Source: Synechococcus sp. UW140 (GTDB taxonomy: Bacteria > Cyanobacteriota > Cyanobacteriia > PCC-6307 > Cyanobiaceae). Taken from it: a stretch of 7,713 bases of DNA. The position numbers and the translations under genes were made by a program. Where the stretch lies: positions 1 through 7,713 of the forward strand of contig CAMDWF010000102.1 in the NCBI GenBank assembly GCA_945878795.1. The letters run 5' to 3'. A model generated the notes under the pieces. That model saw nothing but the letters and a program-made list of their open reading frames with translations, was not told where the DNA came from and ran no database searches. This document shows, piece by piece, positions 1 to 3,905 of this stretch. How positions within the stretch are numbered: position 1 is the first letter of the stretch; every line of letters starts with the position of its first letter.

Positions 1-141
1 GATCGCTACCTGGGCGCTTTCTGTTATCGGTTCAATCGTCGCTTCAACCTGGAAGAGATGACGGGTAGGATCCTCCGGGCCACCTGCAATTGCACCGCAA
101 GGCCCGAGCGCCTCCTGAGGGCTGCGGAGCTTGGTACCTAA
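1..141 (+). CDS. IS1595-family (ISXO2-like) transposase, C-terminal end only
   Basis: Reading frame 1 is open from the first base to a TAA at 139-141, giving the last 46 residues of a protein that starts outside the window. The segment DRYLGAFCYRFNRRFNLEEM resembles the end of the ISXO2-like DDE transposase domain, where a Tyr-Leu and a Phe-x-Phe/Tyr-Arg-Phe-Asn-Arg-Arg motif close the catalytic fold. IS1595-family enzymes of this kind catalyse cut-and-paste or related transposition. The short tail ending RPERLLRAAELGT also fits my memory of these proteins. The catalytic residues lie upstream and cannot be checked, so I cannot say whether the element is intact. The right end of the element should lie shortly after the stop, but I could not identify its terminal inverted repeat without the left end. 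Confidence 0.72.
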   Translation, partial: DRYLGAFCYRFNRRFNLEEMTGRILRATCNCTARPERLLRAAELGT

Positions 142-198
142 TCAAGAAATCCTTTTGTCCGAGACACTATATCGAGCAAAAGTGAAACCAATAAGCCC

Positions 199-696
199 TT
201 GTATGATTCCTTTATTCCTTATATTGAGCCCAAGCTGCAATGGTTAGCTGTTTATAAAGTCGAAGGTCGCTTAATTGACCTCAGCCAAGCCTATCCTCCC
301 CAAGCACTGGATATTGAGAGCGTCGAATGTCTGGATCAGTTTCTTTTGCGGGATGCAAATAATGAAACTTGTTGGTTTTATCCGACGGAAGATGGGCGTT
401 ATTTGAGTTGGGAAAAACGAAGCAGAATTACTCTCCAGCCTGGCTTTCTGTCAGACACTGTTAGCGAGGATGAAAGCCATGATTATCAACGCAGCAAAAT
501 TCTTCTCCTTTGGTCCCTTATGGCTGATGACCAGAGCCTAACATGTGTGGGCCTAACCTATAAAAAGCGTCGTATCGAATGGCCACTGTTAAAGGTTGAG
601 CTTGAACCCTTAGCCACCTGGCGCAGTTTTCGGGTTGACTACAGCAGCGAAACAGGCCATGTGGAAGAATCCTGCATCACGGTTTTTAATAATTAA
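199..696 (+). CDS. Unrecognised AT-rich protein, 165 aa, possibly 5'-truncated
   Basis: I do not recognise this protein. It is soluble-looking, with no signal peptide or membrane segment, rich in Trp, Tyr and acidic residues, and has a mixed beta-type pattern such as WLAVYKVEGRLIDLSQAYPP near residue 15. The first available start is TTG at 199, with no Shine-Dalgarno sequence before it. The ATG at 203 is in another frame. No stop lies between the transposase stop at 139-141 and this start, in the same frame, so the true gene may once have begun further left and lost its 5' end to the insertion element. Base composition is clearly lower in GC (about 40-47% in lines I counted) than the GC-rich genes to the right, which suggests a foreign or accessory origin. 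The coherent protein-like sequence over 165 codons argues for a real coding region, whether intact or remnant. Confidence 0.6.
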   Translation: MYDSFIPYIEPKLQWLAVYKVEGRLIDLSQAYPPQALDIESVECLDQFLLRDANNETCWFYPTEDGRYLSWEKRSRITLQPGFLSDTVSEDESHDYQRSKILLLWSLMADDQSLTCVGLTYKKRRIEWPLLKVELEPLATWRSFRVDYSSETGHVEESCITVFNN

Positions 697-759
697 TACT
701 TAGGTATCTATGATTAACTTGAACTAAACTTAACACTCCCAGAAGCTGTAACCTCAGTT

Positions 760-1518
760 TCAGCCTGCGGCTTCCGTACCATCGGGGTCTCCAACGGGGC
801 CGCCGCCTTCGATATCATCGTCTCCACCGAATTCATCATCGCCATCGACGCCATTTTGTCCATCGAATTGCTGCATTAGGAGGCCCCGTTGGTATTCCAC
901 TGAAAGGGCTTCAAGGTGGGCTCTCGCCTGATCCCTTAGGGCGGGATCCACCTGTTCGAGGGTTGTTCCTTCAGGCACCCGCATCCTCAACACCAGAGCC
1001 AGGGCGTCAAAGAGACGCACCTGATCGTTCTGCCAGCCCTGGTAATCGGTGACCAGGGCAATCAGGGCTTGATCGGGCAGCTGGCCGCTGCGCACCTGGT
1101 GGCGCAGTCCTTGGATTTGGGCCAGTCGAGATGAGGTGACCATGGCATGGGCGGCTCCTAACGCCGCCAGGGCATCCGCCGCCTCCCTTTTCAAAAGACT
1201 AATATCTCTCTGCAACACCGCTTGTTCCATGGTCAAAGGCTCCCGCAAGGCCGGGAAGCCGGCACTGGCCCCGGCACCGTCACTGCCCGAAAGCCCCGAT
1301 CCGTAAGGCTGATTTGAGAGCAGAAGGGCAGAGCCGCCCTTGGCGCCTTTTGCCTGGTTGCCAGGAGTCCAGGTTGGGTCTAGGGGCTGGTTGGCGTCTG
1401 GCAGGGGCGAGAGGGGTGGGTCTTCAGGGGTGACTACCAGAACCCATCCCTGCAGAACTTTAGCAAACCATTGGCGCAAACTGCGGATCGCCATCGGCAG
1501 AGAAGAACGAGTCATCAT
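760..1518 (-). CDS. Hypothetical protein with linker, helical core and acidic tail, 252 aa
   Basis: I do not recognise a family. Residues about 8-30 form a hydrophobic or amphipathic segment (IRSLRQWFAKVLQGWVLVV) that could be a membrane-associating helix or a short docking helix. Residues about 31-93 are a Pro/Gly/Ser/Ala-rich, probably disordered linker. Residues about 94-215 are strongly helical, with heptad-like Leu/Ala spacing and the aromatic patch DYQGWQNDQVRLFDALAL. Residues about 216-252 are Asp/Glu/Gly-rich and probably disordered. The start is one of two adjacent ATG codons (1516-1518 or 1513-1515), with a third option at residue 9. None has a clear Shine-Dalgarno site. It converges with the AT-rich gene on its left and diverges from the small Cys protein on its right. 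Clean coding character over the whole length supports a real gene. The function is unknown, and the acidic tail could bind basic partners or metal ions. Confidence 0.72.
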   Translation of the reverse strand: MMTRSSLPMAIRSLRQWFAKVLQGWVLVVTPEDPPLSPLPDANQPLDPTWTPGNQAKGAKGGSALLLSNQPYGSGLSGSDGAGASAGFPALREPLTMEQAVLQRDISLLKREAADALAALGAAHAMVTSSRLAQIQGLRHQVRSGQLPDQALIALVTDYQGWQNDQVRLFDALALVLRMRVPEGTTLEQVDPALRDQARAHLEALSVEYQRGLLMQQFDGQNGVDGDDEFGGDDDIEGGGPVGDPDGTEAAG

Positions 1519-1561
1519 TCAGCTATCGGTTGCATGGCAGAAATCTGACTGAAAATCCCTT

Positions 1562-1573
1562 CCCTGGCCAGGG
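1562..1573. repeat. Perfect 12-bp palindrome CCCTGGCCAGGG
   Basis: The 12 bases read identically on both strands with no spacer. A hairpin is therefore unlikely, and a dimeric protein site or chance in GC-rich DNA is more plausible. It lies about 45 bp upstream of the leftward 252-residue gene. Confidence 0.5.
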
Positions 1574-1602
1574 CGGTCTTCAGAATGGTCTCAGGCGGGG
1601 AT

Positions 1603-1617
1603 CCGCAGTACCTGCGG
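1603..1617. repeat. Perfect inverted repeat CCGCAG-TAC-CTGCGG
   Basis: Two six-base arms are separated by three bases. It could form a small hairpin or be a protein-binding site. No T-run follows on either strand, so it does not look like a terminator. Confidence 0.45.
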
Positions 1618-1667
1618 CAGCAACCTCTCAACGCACGGTATGACTGGGGAGACCAGACACCGCTTTG

Positions 1668-1679
1668 TGTTTCGAAACA
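1668..1679. repeat. Perfect 12-bp palindrome TGTTTCGAAACA
   Basis: This gapless self-complementary sequence directly abuts the larger inverted repeat to its right, sharing its last two bases with it. It differs from the palindrome at 1562 in sequence and is AT-richer than its surroundings. That makes a transcription-factor site more likely than chance. The factor is unknown. Confidence 0.5.
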
Positions 1680-1710
1680 AACACATGAGCAATGTTGCTC
1701 ATTCTGTTTG
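1678..1710. promoter_or_regulatory. Operator-like inverted repeat upstream of the twin-CX3C gene
   Basis: A perfect 8-bp inverted repeat, ATGAGCAA-TG-TTGCTCAT (1685-1702), is flanked by a second matching pair, CAAACA (1678-1683) and TGTTTG (1705-1710). The offset is one unpaired base on the left and two on the right, giving 14 paired positions around a 2-bp centre. Long arms with a 2-bp spacer and TGAGCA/TGCTCA cores resemble the operator layout of ArsR/SmtB-type metal-sensing repressors. That family assignment is inference only. It lies 52 bp before the ATG of the small Cys protein, a suitable place to control that gene. In RNA it could also form a stable hairpin, but no T-run follows. Confidence 0.55.
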
Positions 1711-1761
1711 GATTCTCACACGTATCAGCCTACGGTTGAGCCACCCCACCAAAGCGATGCC

Positions 1762-1947
1762 ATGAACACTTGGATCCCCGTTCCCCCAAGCGATGGCCAG
1801 ATCTCCGATCTGCCATCATCCCGCAGCGAAGCTGCTGGCAACAATATCGATCCGATGGAAGCCTATTTCGAATGCATCACCACCTGCTCCCTCGACGATG
1901 GTGAGTGCATCACAAGCTGTACGGAGGTTTTCCGCCAGAATCAGTAG
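1762..1947 (+). CDS. Small twin-CX3C protein, 61 aa
   Basis: This is a short acidic protein with a disordered-looking first half and a compact C-terminal module. In the module, residues 33-38 read EAYFEC, followed by a second Cys pair. The four cysteines are C38, C42, C49 and C53, spaced CX3C-X6-CX3C and linked by SLDDGE. The pairs face each other as expected for a helical hairpin closed by two disulfides or binding one metal ion. I recall similar Glu-Ala-Tyr-Phe-Glu-Cys plus Asp-Asp-Gly-Glu-Cys tails in small cyanobacterial proteins without assigned function, so conservation is likely but unchecked. The frame is open upstream to 1585. I chose ATG 1762 because the upstream translation is not protein-like and overlaps the operator-like repeat. 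Shine-Dalgarno pairing is weak. hemJ follows 69 bp later on the same strand. Confidence 0.72.
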   Translation: MNTWIPVPPSDGQISDLPSSRSEAAGNNIDPMEAYFECITTCSLDDGECITSCTEVFRQNQ

Positions 1948-1973
1948 CACTGTACGCCAGGAGAAGGCCGCAG

Positions 1974-1995
1974 GAGGCTCGGGACACCTAGCCTC
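1974..1995 (+). other. Hairpin in the leader between the small Cys gene and hemJ
   Basis: GAGGCT (1974-1979) pairs with AGCCTC (1990-1995). After one mismatch a further GG/CC pair closes a four-base GACA loop. No T-run follows, so it is a poor intrinsic terminator. The left arm overlaps an AGGAGG sequence at 1972-1977 that has no start codon at a usable distance. It may be a transcript-processing or attenuating structure, or chance. Confidence 0.3.
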
Positions 1996-2016
1996 GGAAA
2001 GCCTTCTTCCTGGGTC

Positions 2017-2664
2017 GTGACGCCTGCCCCCCTGATTTCTCCAGCATCACTGTCCCCCAGCCTGCTGGCCATCAGCTGGCCGCCTTCGGCCTACCTCTGG
2101 TTCAAGACCCTGCATCTGGTAGGGGTGGTCGTCTGGTTTGCAGGTCTTTTTTACTTGGTTCGCCTGTTCATCTATCACCGCGAAGCCGAAACCCTGGAAG
2201 AGCCGCTTAGGGAAGCCTTCGAAAATCAATATGGGCTGATGGAACGGCGTCTGGCGAACATCATCACCACACCAGGAATGGTACTAACTGTCGCGATGGC
2301 GGTCGGCCTTCTCAGTGTGCAACCCGCCTGGCTCCATCAAGGTTGGATGCACGCCAAGCTGGCCGTTGTCGCTCTCTTGGTGGCCTATCACGCTTTTTGT
2401 TACCGAATCATGGGCCAACTGCAGCGGGGCACATGCCGCTGGGACGCCCGCCAACTAAGGGCCCTCAACGAACTACCCACCCTGCTGCTGATAATCGCTG
2501 TGATGCTTGTGGTATTCAAGCAGCAGTTCCCCACGGGTGCGGCCACCTGGTTTCTCGTGGCCCTGATCGTTGCCATGGCAGCCTCGATTCAGTTTTATGC
2601 CCGTTGGCGACGGCTGCGGGCCGAGCGGCTGGCCAGCCAGGAGGCCGGCGGTGCTGCGGCCTGA
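2017..2664 (+). CDS. hemJ: Protoporphyrinogen IX oxidase HemJ
   Basis: This membrane enzyme oxidises protoporphyrinogen IX to protoporphyrin IX, the last step shared by heme and chlorophyll synthesis. HemJ is the usual form in cyanobacteria, replacing HemY and HemG. The 215-residue sequence carries the family's features. These are AYLWFKTLHLVGVVVWFAGL with the conserved His at 33, FYLVRLFIYH at 45-54, the RRLANIITTPGM block at 77-88, HAKL at 112-115, a second His-containing helix near 125, and RALNELPTLLL at 148-158. Hydrophobic helices lie at about 27-52, 82-102, 112-132, 150-168 and 176-194. The His and Lys residues match those proposed for heme binding and activity in this family. The start is GTG 2017, since no other start codon exists between the upstream stop (1945-1947) and the first helix. 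This leaves about 25 residues before the usual family N-terminus and no clear Shine-Dalgarno site. The end overlaps the PHP gene by 14 bp. Confidence 0.93.
   Translation: MTPAPLISPASLSPSLLAISWPPSAYLWFKTLHLVGVVVWFAGLFYLVRLFIYHREAETLEEPLREAFENQYGLMERRLANIITTPGMVLTVAMAVGLLSVQPAWLHQGWMHAKLAVVALLVAYHAFCYRIMGQLQRGTCRWDARQLRALNELPTLLLIIAVMLVVFKQQFPTGAATWFLVALIVAMAASIQFYARWRRLRAERLASQEAGGAAA
2639..2644 (+). promoter_or_regulatory. Shine-Dalgarno AGGAGG that sets the GTG start of the PHP gene
   Basis: A full AGGAGG lies six bases before GTG 2651, inside the last codons of hemJ. It decides the start of the overlapping gene and suggests translational coupling. The longer frame open from 2570 has no comparable site and would add hemJ-antisense-like sequence with no PHP homology. 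Confidence 0.8.
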
Positions 2665-3316
2665 AGCCCAGGCCCATCCCCTGGCCACCGTGCTGGGCCA
2701 GGTCACGCCCGAGAGCTGCCCAGGACAGTTCAATTTTCATTGCCACACCACTTTTAGCGACGGCTCCCTCCATCCCGGCGAGCTTGCCCGCCAGGCGGCC
2801 CACCTCGGCCTGCGTCAGCTGGCCGTCACCGATCACCACAGCATCGAGGCCCATGCCGAAATCGTGGCCACCCTGGCGGACCTGGCCCAAGCGGGCGAAC
2901 CGGTGCCCGTGTTCTGGCGCGGCGTGGAGATCAGTTGCCTCCTGGAGGGTTGCTTGGTCCACGTGCTGGCCCTGGGCTTCGGGGCCGACCACGCCCCCCT
3001 GGCGCCCTATTTGCAACGGGCGGCCACCGTGGGGCCTGATCTGAGGGCCGGGGCGGTCGTGGCGGCCATCCGGGCTTCGGGCGGCCTGGCCCTGCTGGCC
3101 CATCCGGCCCGTTATCGCTTGCCCCACCAACGGCTGATCGCCGCTGCCGACGTACTTGGCTTTGACGGGGCCGAGGCCTGGTACGACTACGACATGCAGG
3201 GTGTATGGAGCCCGACCCCCCTGGTGTGTGAAGCGATTGCCGCCGATCTCAACAAGCGTGGTCTTTTGCTGAGTTGCGGTACGGATACCCATGGAGTGGA
3301 GCTCTGGGGCCGCTAG
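2651..3316 (+). CDS. PHP-domain metal-dependent phosphoesterase, 221 aa
   Basis: This is a PHP (polymerase and histidinol phosphatase) superfamily hydrolase of the stand-alone type related to YciV/RNase AM and nucleoside 3',5'-bisphosphate phosphatases, which bind a cluster of divalent metals. All expected ligand motifs are present: HCHTTFSDGS at 30-39 (H30, H32, D37), TDHHS at 60-64 (D61, H62), GVEIS at 91-95 (E93), HVLALGF at 104-110 (H104), AHPARY at 150-155 (H151) and GTDTHG at 210-215 (D212, H214). It is shorter than YciV-type enzymes of roughly 280-290 residues and stops six residues after the last motif. The missing part appears to be the central insertion rather than catalytic sequence, so activity is plausible. 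The substrate (nucleotide bisphosphate, short RNA or another phosphate ester) cannot be told from sequence. The start is GTG 2651 with AGGAGG six bases upstream, overlapping hemJ by 14 bp and implying co-transcription. Confidence 0.9.
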   Translation: MLRPEAQAHPLATVLGQVTPESCPGQFNFHCHTTFSDGSLHPGELARQAAHLGLRQLAVTDHHSIEAHAEIVATLADLAQAGEPVPVFWRGVEISCLLEGCLVHVLALGFGADHAPLAPYLQRAATVGPDLRAGAVVAAIRASGGLALLAHPARYRLPHQRLIAAADVLGFDGAEAWYDYDMQGVWSPTPLVCEAIAADLNKRGLLLSCGTDTHGVELWGR

Positions 3317-3345
3317 GGTTCGCTAACACATTCCTCTCTGATCTG

Positions 3346-3888
3346 ATGGGTCTGTTCGATCGCCTTCGCAACCTGGGCCAAGCCTCCGACAACGCGACCA
3401 AGGTGGCGGCAACCGCAGCTGAAGCCAACCCCTCCAAAACGGACAACGCCTTTTTCCTGGATGCCGATTCCTCCAGCGGCTTGGGCGATGTCAAATTCAT
3501 GCGCCGCTCCAATACCATCCGCCGCACTTTCCCCGGTAACGCCGACAGCCCTGGCAACAAGGAGATGGTGGCTGAGGTCGCCTCAATGGAGGCCAATCTC
3601 CAGAAGATGACCCCCGGCCTTGCAGGCACTCCCTTGGAGGAAACCGTCGAAGTGTCTCTCACGGCTGGGGTCCCCAAGCCGGTCAAGAAGACGTTTGCCC
3701 AGCAGATGTCCAGCTCCCAACTGGCCCAGAAGCTCAAGGGTTCGGCCCTGGCGGTCAACACCCCCGGTGGCGCCGCCGCCCGCAAAGCCAGCGAAACCGC
3801 CGAAACCGCCCCTGCCCCCAGCGGTGCTGCCGCCAGGGCCGGTGCCATAGATCCCTTCAAGGCGATGGCCCGGGACCTCAACAGCTGA
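3346..3888 (+). CDS. Hypothetical protein with conserved-looking N-terminal half and Ala-rich tail, 180 aa
   Basis: I cannot assign a family. The start is ATG 3346 (MGLFDRLRNLGQ), 29 bp after the PHP stop. The frame is open further upstream, but that part overlaps the PHP gene and is not protein-like. Residues 1-12 could form a short amphipathic helix. Residues 33-63 contain the most distinctive stretch, DNAFFLDADSSSGLGDVKFM followed by an Arg-rich IRRTFP (58-63). I have an uncertain memory of comparable FLDAD...FMR...RTFP segments in other cyanobacterial hypothetical proteins. Residues 71-88 are helical. The last 45 residues are Ala/Pro/Thr-rich and probably disordered, ending in a short PFKAMARDLNS. 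There is no signal peptide, membrane segment or catalytic motif. It is probably co-transcribed with hemJ and the PHP gene, and its stop lies 12 bp from the convergent cobN stop. No strong ribosome-binding site is visible. Confidence 0.75.
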   Translation: MGLFDRLRNLGQASDNATKVAATAAEANPSKTDNAFFLDADSSSGLGDVKFMRRSNTIRRTFPGNADSPGNKEMVAEVASMEANLQKMTPGLAGTPLEETVEVSLTAGVPKPVKKTFAQQMSSSQLAQKLKGSALAVNTPGGAAARKASETAETAPAPSGAAARAGAIDPFKAMARDLNS

Positions 3889-3905
3889 ACGCCGGCCCCT
3901 TCAGC
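3884..3905. terminator. Inverted repeat at the convergent gene ends, possible weak terminator
   Basis: GCTGAA (3884-3889) and TTCAGC (3900-3905) are perfect six-base arms around a ten-base GC-rich loop, and both stop codons lie in the arms. No T-run follows on either strand. Part of the symmetry simply reflects two genes ending in similar codons, so termination here is only a suggestion. Confidence 0.25.

Larger units (their letters stand above)
1519..1761. promoter_or_regulatory. Divergent intergenic region with four palindromes
   Basis: This 243-bp stretch separates two divergently transcribed genes, so it should hold both promoters. It carries four short palindromic elements, listed separately: 1562-1573, 1603-1617, 1668-1679 and 1678-1710. 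A reading frame is open through it (from 1585 into the small Cys protein), but its translation is not protein-like, and the downstream ATG at 1762 is a better start. I see no tRNA or rRNA, and no convincing pair of -35 and -10 boxes at the right spacing. Confidence 0.5.

Noticed and set aside
697..759. Terminator between the convergent AT-rich gene and the 252-residue gene
   Set aside because: Only four- to five-base arms (for example AGCC-TGC-GGCT near the leftward stop) are present, with no T-run. This is too weak to call.
1585..1761. Upstream extension of the small Cys protein to 120 residues
   Set aside because: The extra 59 residues are not protein-like and cover the operator-like palindromes. 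ATG 1762 begins the part that resembles known small cyanobacterial proteins.
2570..2650. Longer N-terminus for the PHP protein from ATG 2570
   Set aside because: It would overlap hemJ by 95 bp and has no ribosome site comparable to AGGAGG before GTG 2651. The added residues are Arg/Pro-rich and resemble no PHP N-terminus.
2343..3044. Rightward 233-codon open frame
   Set aside because: It is an out-of-frame shadow of hemJ and the PHP gene, with Arg/Pro/Ala-rich non-protein-like composition.
2516..3292. Leftward 258-codon open frame
   Set aside because: It is antisense to the PHP gene, whose metal motifs prove the other strand. No start signal or family resemblance.
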